From Verrucomicrobiales bacterium (lineage in GTDB: Bacteria; Verrucomicrobiota; Verrucomicrobiia; Verrucomicrobiales; DEV007), in contig JAEUHI010000052.1 in assembly GCA_016795385.1 (NCBI GenBank), positions 1 to 64,000 on the forward strand: a DNA stretch of 64,000 bases, in the 5' to 3' direction. A program made the translations under genes and the position numbers. This document shows positions 8,797 through 17,850 of the stretch, one piece after another. Every line of letters starts with the position of its first letter. Position 1 is the first letter of the stretch. Below the pieces are notes generated by a model, which was given only the letters and a program-made list of their open reading frames with translations, was not told the DNA's origin and ran no database searches.

Positions 8797-10038
8797 CTAA
8801 TGTGCCTCCTTCGTGAGAGTTTCCGCCGGGGTGGTGGTTTCTTCTTCAGGGACGGCGGGGCGTCTCTTGGTGATGAGGGAAATCACGAGCAAGACGAAAA
8901 GGGCGATCGACGCGTATTTCCAGAGCGTGCTGACTCCGCCCTCTTCGTGACCATGCTCCGATCCCTCGCCGCCCTTTGCGGCCTCCATCTCGGCAAGCTT
9001 TTCCGGAGTCATTTCACTGCCGTCGGCGGCGTGCTCGTGGCCGTGGGCTGCGTCGAGAGCTTCCTTGAGCGAAACACTGCTCGCTCCGGCGAAGGAAAGG
9101 GAGTAGGCACCCCGCGTGACGACCTCGTCCGCAGGAAACAAACCGCTCGTGATCTCGGCGAAACGATCGTTCATCTCTCCGACCTGCACTTGGGTTTTCA
9201 CGAAAGCATTGGGCAGATCGAAATCCTTCACGTAGACAAATCGATTCGAGGCCTCACCCTGCAAAGCCGCCCGCGGGATGGAAACGACATTCTCCCGCCT
9301 GCTCATCACGATGGAGAATTCCGCCCGCATCTCGGCACGGAGGAGACCTCCCGGGTTCTTCAGCCGGAAGATCGCGTCTATCGTGCCGCTCTCCTTGTCG
9401 GCACTGGTGCCGAAGCGCAGCAGTTCCCCCTCGAATTCTTCTTTTGGCAGGGCCGCCACCTTGATGTGCGCTTTCGTGGCGGGAGGCATCATTCCGGCCT
9501 GATGTTCGGGGACCCGGGCGATGGCGTAAACTTCGTCAAGATTGGTGATCTCGAGGAGCGGCTTCTCCGGATCGACGGGGTCGCCCAAACGGACATCGAC
9601 ATGAGTGACGAGGCCGCCGAGCGGCGCCTTGAGAGAAATCACGGGAGGCGGATCGCCGGGTTGGCGACTTTCGATTTTCGCGACTTCGTCACCCGCCTTC
9701 ACCGTGTCGCCCGAGGAAACCAGCAAGTCCACGACACGTCCCGAGATCCGGCTGCTCACGGCGGCGACATTTGGGGGAATCACTTCGATTCGCCCCAGAG
9801 AAAAGATCGTCGCCTCGAACGCGGTCTCCTCGACCTCGACGGTTTCGATTCGCAGATTGTTCACGCCGGCCTCATCCAGGACGATGATGTTGCCCGGGTC
9901 GGCAGCTATCAACGGCGAGATGAGAGAGCCGCAGAGATTTAAAAAGAATACATTCGCGAGGAGCGTCAGGCACCGGATAGGGCGCTCGGTGAACCGGCTC
10001 CTCGGGAGCCGGGTTGGTAATGAGAGGATGGCGTTCAT
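8797..10038 (-). CDS. RND adaptor (membrane fusion protein) with His-rich linker and C-terminal TM helix
   Basis: 413 residues. The N-terminal hydrophobic segment is a signal or anchor (about 22-45). A lipoyl/barrel-sandwich half follows (GRVVDLLVSSGDTVKAGDEV, then APLGGLVTHVDVRLGDPV), with no long coiled-coil hairpin between the halves; then comes a beta-barrel and a membrane-proximal domain (ITSGLFPADEVVTRGAYSL). Unusual for this family, the C-terminus carries HGHEH (332-336), EHGHEE (about 361-366), then a membrane helix (about 373-390) and a charged tail. The start overlaps the stop of the outer-membrane gene by 4 bp, implying translational coupling. It joins the pump to the TolC-like channel and may bind metal through the His clusters. 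Confidence 0.88.
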   Translation of the reverse strand: MNAILSLPTRLPRSRFTERPIRCLTLLANVFFLNLCGSLISPLIAADPGNIIVLDEAGVNNLRIETVEVEETAFEATIFSLGRIEVIPPNVAAVSSRISGRVVDLLVSSGDTVKAGDEVAKIESRQPGDPPPVISLKAPLGGLVTHVDVRLGDPVDPEKPLLEITNLDEVYAIARVPEHQAGMMPPATKAHIKVAALPKEEFEGELLRFGTSADKESGTIDAIFRLKNPGGLLRAEMRAEFSIVMSRRENVVSIPRAALQGEASNRFVYVKDFDLPNAFVKTQVQVGEMNDRFAEITSGLFPADEVVTRGAYSLSFAGASSVSLKEALDAAHGHEHAADGSEMTPEKLAEMEAAKGGEGSEHGHEEGGVSTLWKYASIALFVLLVISLITKRRPAVPEEETTTPAETLTKEAH

Positions 10039-11327
10039 TTGGAGATTGAATGGGAAAGGCTGATGCCGGGATAGGCACCGGTCACGTAGCGGACCCGGGC
10101 CTCGGCGAGGTGGTAGTCGGAAAGAAAGGTGGTGGCGGTTGACTGAAGTTTGAGCACCTGCTCTTGCGCGTTCTGCACCTGAAGGAGGGTGGCTTCACCG
10201 CGCTCGTAGGCCTTGCGGAATTCGGCGAGATTTTCTTCTGCGAGCGCGAGCAGTTCACCCCCGGCCTCGCGGGCAAGCTCCCACGAGTCGAGACGGCGTC
10301 GATAGGCCACCTCGCATTCCGCTCGGATATGAAATTGGGCCGAGTCGACCCCCTTTGTGGCGGCTTCCGCATCGATCTTCGCCTGGGCAATACCGTTCTG
10401 GTTGCGGTTTCGGAAGGGAAGCGGGATCGAAACCCCGATCCCCGCAAAGGTATTCCGCTCCAAGCCCGTCGGGTCGTCCATCGCCTTTTCACCCTCGACA
10501 AACACCTTGAGGGCGATGTCTTCCCAGCGCTTTGCTTCTTCTAGAGCGATGGCGGCACGGGCCTCATCGGTTTTTGCGAGGGCTAGGATGTAGTCCGGTC
10601 GATGCTGGAGGATGGACTCCAGATCGGCTTCTCCTGCCGGTCGGGATCCCGGCAGGTCGAGCGAGCCGTCGAGACGCAGATCAGAGGTGGCCTCGAGGCC
10701 GATCAGTTGGTTCAAGAGAAGGCGTTGCTGCTGTTCCTGGGTGAGAAGGAGTTCCACTTCCTGAGCGAGTGTCCGCCCATTCAGATTGGCCTGGATCACG
10801 TCCAGCTTCGATACCTCTCCGAGTTTGGCCTTTTCCTCCAGGAAGGTGAGGATTTCCTTGTTGAGCGCCCCGCTTTCCCGACCGATCCGAATTTTTTCGC
10901 GGGTGGCAAGCAGCTCGACGACGCCCCGATCCACTTCGCCCGCGAGCTCGCGGCGACGCTCCGCGATCTCGGCCTCGGCGAGGATGACCTGATACTTGCG
11001 CAGACCCGTCTCGCGTTTGAGTTTCGCGGTCAGGGGGAATCGTTGCGAGAAGGCAACCTCGTAATTGCCCTCGCCTTCGTCGAGTCCGACGCCGTCGTCG
11101 TTCACGCTTAGCTCGAGCTCGGGATTGTCGAGACGACCAGACCATCGCACTCGGGTTTTGGCCCGTTCGATCTCAAGGGTGGCGATCTTCAGATCCCGGT
11201 TGTTCGCAAAGGCGAGCGAGATGGCCTTGTTTCGCGACAGCGCGACCGGATCATCGGCGTGCAGAACAAAGGTAACCATCGAGATAACCGCGGCGACTGA
11301 GGTGTTCGAAAGAAAGGTTTGTTTCAT
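10035..11327 (-). CDS. TolC-like outer membrane factor of RND operon A
   Basis: 430 residues from the ATG at 11327, where a signal peptide begins (MKQTFLSNTSVAAVISMVTF, cleavage near HADDP); an in-frame ATG at 11384 would add 19 residues without a signal. Two outer-membrane-efflux repeats are visible, with long coiled-coil stretches (for example LVALAEENLAEFRKAYERG) and the short segments expected of a trimeric channel-tunnel. It is first in the operon OMF, adaptor, pump, CTC protein and overlaps the adaptor gene by 4 bp. It provides the outer-membrane exit duct. Confidence 0.88.
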   Translation of the reverse strand: MKQTFLSNTSVAAVISMVTFVLHADDPVALSRNKAISLAFANNRDLKIATLEIERAKTRVRWSGRLDNPELELSVNDDGVGLDEGEGNYEVAFSQRFPLTAKLKRETGLRKYQVILAEAEIAERRRELAGEVDRGVVELLATREKIRIGRESGALNKEILTFLEEKAKLGEVSKLDVIQANLNGRTLAQEVELLLTQEQQQRLLLNQLIGLEATSDLRLDGSLDLPGSRPAGEADLESILQHRPDYILALAKTDEARAAIALEEAKRWEDIALKVFVEGEKAMDDPTGLERNTFAGIGVSIPLPFRNRNQNGIAQAKIDAEAATKGVDSAQFHIRAECEVAYRRRLDSWELAREAGGELLALAEENLAEFRKAYERGEATLLQVQNAQEQVLKLQSTATTFLSDYHLAEARVRYVTGAYPGISLSHSISK

Positions 11328-11747
11328 TGGATCATTGAAGAAGGAGAAGATGGGGGGCCAAAAAACGATTGTTTTGGAAGGCAAGCTCGGACCAGGTCGT
11401 CCGTATAAGACGGATCACCTCTCCCGCCAATCGTGGAGTTACGGCAACCAGTAAACCGCCCGGGGAGGCGCCCAAGACTGAGGAGATGGGTTGTGTTTCG
11501 TGCATGAATCAATAGAGTTCCGGTGGGTTGAATGCCGATAAGAACCAATGCCCCCGAAACTTTCGAAAAATATTCCTTCGCAGAAGACACTCTGCATTCC
11601 TTTCGGGACAATCCTGTTGAAAGACTCCTCCCGCTAACAACCGTTGGCCGGCGCTCCTTCCATGTGCGGTGAAAATTTTTCGGGGGATATCCCGGGGATT
11701 GGCATTCTACCCGATGAGCACCACCCCTTTTTTAATCTCGCAAACTT
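11328..11747. other. divergent control region between RND operon A and the ECF sensor operon
   Basis: This 420-bp gene-free stretch must contain the promoters of both operons. Visible signals are weak. Each side has an ATTTTTCG core followed by a G-run and ATTGG (minus strand about 11548-11574, plus strand about 11674-11701), and GGGATATCCC (about 11685-11694) is a short palindrome. These could be ECF-type promoter elements but do not match a consensus I know. Confidence 0.4.
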
Positions 11748-12110
11748 ATGAAAAAGTCAGATTTTGATCGGCATCTCGAAGACGCGACAGAACAGCTCCG
11801 GGCTGAACCGGCAGTGGACGGCCTCCACGACTTTGAACGCAGGGTCTGGGCCGAGATCGCCCTGCATGACGAACGATGGCCGAGCCGGATCGTACGGTTT
11901 TTTCGCGAAGGTCTTCCCACTCTCCCGGTTCCCGCAGTGGCTGGCTCTGTTGCCACGGCACTGGTCGTCGGTGTTCTGACGGCTCTCGTTCAGGCGAAAT
12001 CCTACGGGGAAACCGTCTCGGATTCGATGGAAGCACGCTACGTTTCGACGATTCACCCCGTCCTTCGCAACGAGAGCGAAGATCACCGGCACCTTTCCCC
12101 CAACCGCTGA
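11748..12110 (+). CDS. CnrY-like membrane anti-sigma factor
   Basis: 120 residues: about 55 cytoplasmic residues (FDRHLEDATEQLRAEPAV...), one membrane helix (about 62-82, VPAVAGSVATALVVGVLTAL), and a short periplasmic tail. It has no HxxxCxxC zinc anti-sigma motif. Size and layout match CnrY, whose short cytoplasmic segment holds the ECF factor CnrH. It is first in an operon with a periplasmic sensor (27 bp downstream) and an ECF sigma factor, the CnrY-X-H order. The assignment rests on topology and context; the sequence itself has little to diagnose. Confidence 0.65.
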   Translation: MKKSDFDRHLEDATEQLRAEPAVDGLHDFERRVWAEIALHDERWPSRIVRFFREGLPTLPVPAVAGSVATALVVGVLTALVQAKSYGETVSDSMEARYVSTIHPVLRNESEDHRHLSPNR

Positions 12111-12137
12111 GAAGGCGGTGTTCACCACCCTGTCGCC

Positions 12138-12593
12138 ATGCGTTCCCTCCCTACCACCCTGATTCTCTCGGCCATCGTCGGGCTACTCGCGTTCGGCGGA
12201 GTTTTCTTGTGGAAGAAGAACCAGATTGACCACCGCCATGAACACCTTGATGCCTTCGAATGGTTCTGCGAAGAGTTCGAGGTCGGTGGAGATCAGCGGG
12301 GGAAGATCGAAGCACTCCATCTTGCTTACTTTCCGGAGTGCGAGGACCACTGCGTTCACTACGCCGATACCAAGCAGACCCTATCCAAGATCACGAATGA
12401 CCCCGGTCTCGACCAACACCCCGAACACGCGAAAGCCGCCGTCGAACTCGCTCTTCTGAAAAAGGAAGCGGACAAGAGATTCATCGATTTCATCTACAGC
12501 GTCGCGGCAGAGATGGACTCAGATTCCTCGGAGCGCTACCTGCAGCGAATGAAGGGCTGGCTGGAAAAGACCACCTCGATTGCGGGTGAGTAA
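12138..12593 (+). CDS. CnrX/CzcI-like periplasmic heavy-metal sensor
   Basis: 151 residues: an N-terminal anchor helix (about 5-24), then a wholly helical periplasmic domain. The domain opens with DHRHEHLDAFEWFCEEFEV, placing two His four residues apart just after the membrane as in CnrX, followed by a helix with ECEDHCVHY and a long amphipathic helix near the C-terminus. Proteins of this CnrX/Spy-like group bind Ni, Co or Cu through His, Glu and Met and signal to the membrane anti-sigma. It lies 27 bp after the anti-sigma gene and 17 bp before the ECF gene. Metal identity is not readable; the added Cys residues differ from CnrX. Confidence 0.7.
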   Translation: MRSLPTTLILSAIVGLLAFGGVFLWKKNQIDHRHEHLDAFEWFCEEFEVGGDQRGKIEALHLAYFPECEDHCVHYADTKQTLSKITNDPGLDQHPEHAKAAVELALLKKEADKRFIDFIYSVAAEMDSDSSERYLQRMKGWLEKTTSIAGE

Positions 12594-12610
12594 CATTCAT
12601 CCGATCTTTC

Positions 12611-13201
12611 ATGGACGATGATGACGACAAACGCACCATGGAGCGTCTCCAGCAGGGGGACGAACTCGCGTTGAACGACCTGATGGCCCGCTGGAAAGAG
12701 CCGCTCGTCACATACTGCCTCCGCTATACGGGAAACATTACCGACGCGAAAGAGATCGCCCAGGAATCCTTCGTGAAGGTCTACCAGTCGCGTCATCGAT
12801 ACGCACCGAGGGCCACCGCTTTTTCCACTTGGCTCTTCCAGATCGCAACCAACCTTTGCCGGATGCGCAATCGGTGGAAAAGACGTCATCCCGAACTGCT
12901 TGAGGCTGACGCCTTCTCTTCCGCGCCCCAAGATTCGGACCCGCAGTCTGAAACGGGCACTCCCGCCGACGAGACGGACCAGCGCTCGCTGGCGACCGAT
13001 CTCGATGCCGCAATCCGGCTGCTCCAACACGATTTGCGAACGACTTTTATTCTCAGTCAACTCGAGGGGAGATCACATCGGGAGATCGCAGTCATCGAGA
13101 ATTGCACCGAGAAGGCGGCGGAACGACGCCTCGCCCGGGCAAAGGAAAAATTGCGATCACTGCTGGAAAACCGATGGATCAATCATGCGAAGGGCTTTTG
13201 A
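12611..13201 (+). CDS. ECF RNA polymerase sigma factor, CnrH-like position
   Basis: 196 residues. Region 2 (LMARWKEPLVTYCLRYTGN, then AKEIAQESFVKVYQ and AFSTWLFQIATNLCRMR) and region 4 (TFILSQLEGRSHREIAVIE, with AAERRLARAKEKLR as recognition helix) are both intact, joined by an acidic linker. It is the third gene of the anti-sigma / sensor / sigma operon. It should drive its own operon and the neighbouring efflux genes once released from the anti-sigma. Confidence 0.85.
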   Translation: MDDDDDKRTMERLQQGDELALNDLMARWKEPLVTYCLRYTGNITDAKEIAQESFVKVYQSRHRYAPRATAFSTWLFQIATNLCRMRNRWKRRHPELLEADAFSSAPQDSDPQSETGTPADETDQRSLATDLDAAIRLLQHDLRTTFILSQLEGRSHREIAVIENCTEKAAERRLARAKEKLRSLLENRWINHAKGF

Positions 13202-13458
13202 GAAAAACGGAAAAACAAGGGTACGACGGTGATGAATCGTGCGTAAACGATCATGATCTCGAGAGCGGCTTCGGGAAAATGTCCGAAGTCATCGCATCGC
13301 TCCTTTTGCTGTGTGTCTCTGCGCGCTTTGCCTCCTTGCCTATCAGGATTGCCCTGGTCAAGTGCGACGGCAGTTGGCGGCTCTCCCCGTGCTGCCTATT
13401 GCCAAATGAGAGACATTTTTTGAGAGGGGAATCTTTCCAAGCGGCATTTAACACGAAT

Positions 13459-14043
13459 ATGTTTAATCCCAAAAACTTCAAACCGCAGCACTCCAGTCGC
13501 TCCAACGGACGACGCTCCCTCAACGGGGTTGTGATCGGCGCCAGTTTCATCGCCGTCCTGCTCGGAACAGGGTTCTGGGCGATCATCGAATACTTCATGG
13601 GAGCACGTCCTTCGTGGTCGGAATTTCTTGGGCATCACCTCGTCCCCTCTCTCGTTACAGGCTTGATTATATGGGTGATCCTTTCAGCACTGTTACACCG
13701 AACGGTAACCGAACCCTTGAGACACCTTTTCGCCCACCTCTATCGTGTCGGGTCCGGAAGATTGGAGCCTATTTCACTCGACACGGGGATCGCAGAGATC
13801 CAGACGATCGTGGAAGGAGTCAACCTTCTTGTCCACCGACTCAGTGCGACTTCCGGAGTTTCGGCTTATACCCAGGCGCAGGAGCGCCTCAAAAAAATAC
13901 GAAATCAAATCCGGTCGATGGCCGATGCAGCCGGAACAGACAGCCCGATCTTTCTCGACCTCGTCAAGGAATTGAGAGCACTGGAGGGAGATGTCCTGTC
14001 GCTCGGACCATCTGGCGAAAAGTCCGTGGAGGGTATCGAATAA
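13459..14043 (+). CDS. two-TM protein with HAMP domain and no output domain
   Basis: 194 residues from the ATG at 13459; the frame is open further upstream, but that part is Cys-rich, not membrane-like, and lacks a clear start. Two membrane helices (about 24-44 and 60-80) flank a short loop. A HAMP-type segment follows (VTEPLRHLFAHLYRVGSGRL, then IQTIVEGVNLLVHRLS) and a C-terminal helix. There is no kinase, cyclase or chemoreceptor module. The gene sits 257 bp after the ECF gene and converges on RND operon B. It may relay a signal to a separate partner; function unknown. Confidence 0.65.
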   Translation: MFNPKNFKPQHSSRSNGRRSLNGVVIGASFIAVLLGTGFWAIIEYFMGARPSWSEFLGHHLVPSLVTGLIIWVILSALLHRTVTEPLRHLFAHLYRVGSGRLEPISLDTGIAEIQTIVEGVNLLVHRLSATSGVSAYTQAQERLKKIRNQIRSMADAAGTDSPIFLDLVKELRALEGDVLSLGPSGEKSVEGIE

Positions 14044-14084
14044 CGTTTCTAGGCTAGAATCCGGTCCATTGTCGGATTGTTATC

Positions 14085-14115
14085 CTCAGCCTCTCCTCCA
14101 TGGAGGGGGGCTGAG
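14085..14115. terminator. hairpin between convergent genes
   Basis: CTCAGCC pairs with GGCTGAG and the stem continues through CTCC/GGAG-type pairs with two G-T wobbles, around an ATGG loop. There is no T-run. It sits between the HAMP gene and the end of RND operon B. Confidence 0.35.
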
Positions 14116-14263
14116 CCATCGTGGCTGAACGCTAATTCGAATTCACGGATGACGAGCGAGTTCTCGAAAACATGGCGTTCTTAGTTTCGTTCGATGCCTC
14201 GGCCCGCAGCCGCCCCTGCCGGAAGAATCGAGTTCTCCCGACAGGAAGCGCCTCGGCGAATCT

Positions 14264-14701
14264 TCACTCGTCGCAGGTGCAGGCATATTCGGGGTTGCCG
14301 CAGGGACCGCCGCAAGTGTGGAGCTCGAGCTTGATGCGGAAATTTTTGGTCTTTGCATCCGGAGTCGGCTTTGCCTGGACGACGACCTGGTAACCTTCAC
14401 CTTCGGGCAGCGGGGTGGTGGAGACGAGGAAATCGCCTTTCTTCTCGAAAGCGATCTTGGTCTTGCCGCCGGGAGTCTCGGCGGTGGCGGTGATCACTTC
14501 GGTACTTGCGGGCTGCGCCTTCATTGCTTCGTCGTAGACGGCGATGCTGATGGTTCGGTCTTTCTCGACGAAAAACTCGGCGTTTTTGCCGGGGAGTTCG
14601 AGGATGAGACCTTTGCGGGGACCGGATTTGACTTTGGTATCGGCGAAGGCCGCGGTGGTGGCCAGAGCGGCGAGGATGAGGACGTTCAACAGTGTTTTCA
14701 T
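14264..14701 (-). CDS. secreted small protein with C-terminal CGGPC...CTC motif
   Basis: 145 residues: a signal peptide (1-20, ending AAFA), a beta-rich body (NAEFFVEKDRTISIAVYD), then a tail with C-G-G-P-C and EYACTC two residues from the end. The body aligns with that of 5059-5550 (EFFV.KD..I, then IPEGE/LPEGE, then TPDAK), so both belong to one family. It overlaps the stop of the pump gene by 4 bp and is last in operon B. Probably a periplasmic metal-binding accessory; its repeated place after an HME pump is the main evidence. Confidence 0.75.
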   Translation of the reverse strand: MKTLLNVLILAALATTAAFADTKVKSGPRKGLILELPGKNAEFFVEKDRTISIAVYDEAMKAQPASTEVITATAETPGGKTKIAFEKKGDFLVSTTPLPEGEGYQVVVQAKPTPDAKTKNFRIKLELHTCGGPCGNPEYACTCDE

Positions 14702-17700
14702 GGTGTATTGGTTTTGGGTTGGGTTTTCCGTTCGATCCAGTCGTAGAGCACAGGCACGACGAGCAGGGTGAGGAAAGTGGAGGTGACGATGCCGCCGATG
14801 ACGACAGTGGCGATGGGGCGCTGGACTTCCGCGCCAGCACCCGTGGCGATCGCCATGGGGACGAAGCCAAGGCTGGCGACGAGGGCGGTCATGAGCTTGG
14901 GGCGCAGCCGTGTCAGGGTGCCCTCGACGACGGCTTCGCGGACTTCACGACCTTCGCTGCGGAGCTGGTTGATGAAGCTGATGAGCATGATGCCATTCAG
15001 CACGGCGATGCCGCTCAGTGCGATGAAGCCGACGGCCGCGCTGATGGTGAAGGGCATCCCCCGCAACGCGAGGGCGAAGATCCCACCGGTGACCGCGAGC
15101 GGGACGCAGGTAAAGATGAGCGTGGCCTGTTTCAGTGAGCCGAAACTGAGGAAGATGAGGACGAAGATCAGGCCGAGTGCAAGCGGCACGACGATGAGGA
15201 GTCGGGCCTTGGCCTCCTGCAAGTTTTTGAATTGACCCCCAAACTCGAAGAAATACCCGTCGGGAAACTGGACCTTGTCCCGGATCGCCCGGGTGGCCTC
15301 TTCGACAAATCCTTCTGTGTCCCTTCCCCGCACGTTGATGAGGATGCTGACGCGACGTTGGGTATTCTCGCGGGCGATCTGCACGGGCTGGGGCACGAGG
15401 ACGATCTTCGCCACCTGCCCGAGCGACAGCATCCCACCGTCATCCGTGCGCAAGGCGAGGCGTTTGAGTCCCTCCAGGTCCGCCCGATGCTCCTCGGCGA
15501 GCCGCACGACGATGGGACTGCGGCGGTTCCCCTCGATGAGCATGCCGACTTCGGTCCCGGCCAGGGCGGTTTCGATGAGGGAGTTCAACTCATCGGCGTG
15601 GACATTGAACCGGCGCATCGCCTCGCGGTCAGGCTGGATCTCGATCATCGGGTTTTTGCCGATGCTGTCGAACTCGGTCTCGCCCCCTCCCGGAATCGCA
15701 CCGATCACAGTACGCACTTCCCCGGCGAGGCGTTCCAGTTCATCGTAACTGTCCCCGAAGATCTTGCAGACGAGGTCGGCGCGGGCACCGGCCATGATCT
15801 CGTTGAACCGCATTTGGATGGGCTGGGTCACGAGGATGCTCTGACCGGGAACCTGATCGAGGAGCGTCTTGCGCATGATCTCGCCAAGCCGTTCCTTGGT
15901 GATGGTCCTGCCGTCCTCCTTGCGCCACTCGTCGCGCGGATTGAGCATCAGGTAAGTGTCCGCGACGTTGGGATTCATCGGATCGCTGGCCACTTCGGCG
16001 GTGCCGATGCGCGAGAAGATTTCCTTCACCTCGGGAAAGTCGCGGCGGATGATGGCTTCGCTCTGCTTTTGCAGTTCGAGGGATGAGGAAAGTCCGGCGC
16101 TGCTGCTGCGAATAAGTTGAAAGGCGAAGTCGCCCTCGTCGAGCTGGGGAATGAACTCCGATCCCAGACGGGAACCCACCCAGATCGACGAGCCGAACAA
16201 CCCGAGCATGATGATCACGACGACGAAGCGGAAGCGCATCCCGAAGCGGAGCAGTGGCGTGTAGAGTCGCTTTGTCAGGGTGACCAGCCAGTTGTCTTTC
16301 TCCTGAATCTTGCCGCCGAGCAAGTAAGAGCACAACACAGGCATCAGCGTGACGGCGAGGACGAGCGAACCGCCGAGAGCGAGCATGACGACGAGGGCCA
16401 TTGGTTTGAACATCTTCCCCTCAATGCCCTGGAGCGCGAGGATGGGCACGTAGACCACCGTGATGATGAGGACTCCGAAAAACATCGGGTTGGCCACCTC
16501 CTTGGCGGATTTCAGCACTTCCTCGGTCCGTTCACTGACTGTGAGGCGGCGGCCCAGGGCGTGCTGACGCTCGCCGAGGTGGCGCACGATATTCTCCACC
16601 ATCACCACCGCGCCATCGATGATGAGACCGAAGTCAATCGCACCCAGGCTCATGAGATTGCCGCTGATGTGCCATCGCACCATCCCGGTCATCGCGAAGA
16701 GCATGGAGAGCGGTATCACCAGTGCAACGATGAAGGCGGCGCGGAAGTTGCCGAGCAAAGCGAAGAGCACAATGACGACGAGCAGCGCTCCCTCGGTCAG
16801 ATTCTTCTCGACGGTGGCGATCGTGCGACTGACGAGATTGCTACGGTCATACAGGGGACGGATGACGACCCCCTGCGGCAGTTTCGACTGGACCTCGACC
16901 AGCTTGTCCCTCACGGACTCGGCCACGAGCCGGGAATTCTCCCCGGCAAGCATGATCGTCGCGCCGATGATCGCTTCCCGACCGTCATCGGTGGAGGCCC
17001 CGGTCCGGAAGGCGCTACCGATGGTGACGGTGGCCACCTCGCTGAGAAGGACGGGTTCCACCGCACCCGCAAATTTCAGGGGGATGGAAAGGATCTGCTC
17101 GATGTTGTCAACCCGGCTCGTGGCGCGGACGATGAGCTGCTCGCCTCCGATCTCGATGTATCCACCACCCGCGTTGCGTGTGTTCTGCTCCACGATCTCG
17201 GCAAGCATGTCCAGCGAGAGACCTCGCGCGGCGAGGCGGGGAGGATCGGGTTGAATGACGATCTGCTTCTGATAACCGCCACTGGTGTTCACCTCCGCCA
17301 CACCGGACGTGCCCCGGAGCAGGGGCTTTACCTGGTATTCCTGGATCTGCGCGAGAGCCATGAGCTGTTCCTGCCGGGACGCGGGCTTGTGCGGAGCATC
17401 TTCGAGGTAGTCGAGGCTGTAATAAAAGATCTCGCCGAGCCCGGTCGCGACCGGCGCGAGCTTGGGCGCTACTTCTGGCGGCAATTCATCCAGAACCCCT
17501 TGCAGACGTTCCGTGACGAGCTGACGCGTGAGATACAGATCGATGCCGTCCTCGAAGGTCATCGTCACCTGTGAGAGGCCGAACTTGGACAGGGAACGCA
17601 ACTCCACCATGCGCGGCAGGCCTGCCATCTCGCTCTCGATGGGAAAGGTCACGAGCTTCTCGATCTCCTCGGGCGCGAGGGCATCGACTGCCGTGTTGAT

Positions 17701-17844
17701 CTGCACCTGAGGATTGGTGATGTCGGGAACGGCGTCGATGGGGAGGTTCAGTGCCGACCACAATCCAAAGGCGATGAGCAACACCATGCCGAGGAGCACG
17801 GCACCGCGTTGCCGCATCGCGAGGGTGATGAGGGAAGTCAACAT
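14698..17844 (-). CDS. CzcA-type HME-RND efflux pump
   Basis: 1048 residues. The TM4 relay motif is DFGLIIDGAVVMVEN, with Asp404, Asp410 and Glu417 spaced exactly as in CzcA (D402, D408, E415), which exports Zn, Co and Cd. The N-terminus (LPIDAVPDITNPQVQIN) is also the CzcA signature. Both six-TM halves and the periplasmic porter repeats are full length. The adaptor lies 6 bp upstream and the CTC-tail protein overlaps downstream by 4 bp. Divalent specificity is inferred from the conserved acidic triad. Confidence 0.93.
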   Translation of the reverse strand: MLTSLITLAMRQRGAVLLGMVLLIAFGLWSALNLPIDAVPDITNPQVQINTAVDALAPEEIEKLVTFPIESEMAGLPRMVELRSLSKFGLSQVTMTFEDGIDLYLTRQLVTERLQGVLDELPPEVAPKLAPVATGLGEIFYYSLDYLEDAPHKPASRQEQLMALAQIQEYQVKPLLRGTSGVAEVNTSGGYQKQIVIQPDPPRLAARGLSLDMLAEIVEQNTRNAGGGYIEIGGEQLIVRATSRVDNIEQILSIPLKFAGAVEPVLLSEVATVTIGSAFRTGASTDDGREAIIGATIMLAGENSRLVAESVRDKLVEVQSKLPQGVVIRPLYDRSNLVSRTIATVEKNLTEGALLVVIVLFALLGNFRAAFIVALVIPLSMLFAMTGMVRWHISGNLMSLGAIDFGLIIDGAVVMVENIVRHLGERQHALGRRLTVSERTEEVLKSAKEVANPMFFGVLIITVVYVPILALQGIEGKMFKPMALVVMLALGGSLVLAVTLMPVLCSYLLGGKIQEKDNWLVTLTKRLYTPLLRFGMRFRFVVVIIMLGLFGSSIWVGSRLGSEFIPQLDEGDFAFQLIRSSSAGLSSSLELQKQSEAIIRRDFPEVKEIFSRIGTAEVASDPMNPNVADTYLMLNPRDEWRKEDGRTITKERLGEIMRKTLLDQVPGQSILVTQPIQMRFNEIMAGARADLVCKIFGDSYDELERLAGEVRTVIGAIPGGGETEFDSIGKNPMIEIQPDREAMRRFNVHADELNSLIETALAGTEVGMLIEGNRRSPIVVRLAEEHRADLEGLKRLALRTDDGGMLSLGQVAKIVLVPQPVQIARENTQRRVSILINVRGRDTEGFVEEATRAIRDKVQFPDGYFFEFGGQFKNLQEAKARLLIVVPLALGLIFVLIFLSFGSLKQATLIFTCVPLAVTGGIFALALRGMPFTISAAVGFIALSGIAVLNGIMLISFINQLRSEGREVREAVVEGTLTRLRPKLMTALVASLGFVPMAIATGAGAEVQRPIATVVIGGIVTSTFLTLLVVPVLYDWIERKTQPKTNTP

Positions 17845-17850
17845 GGAGTC

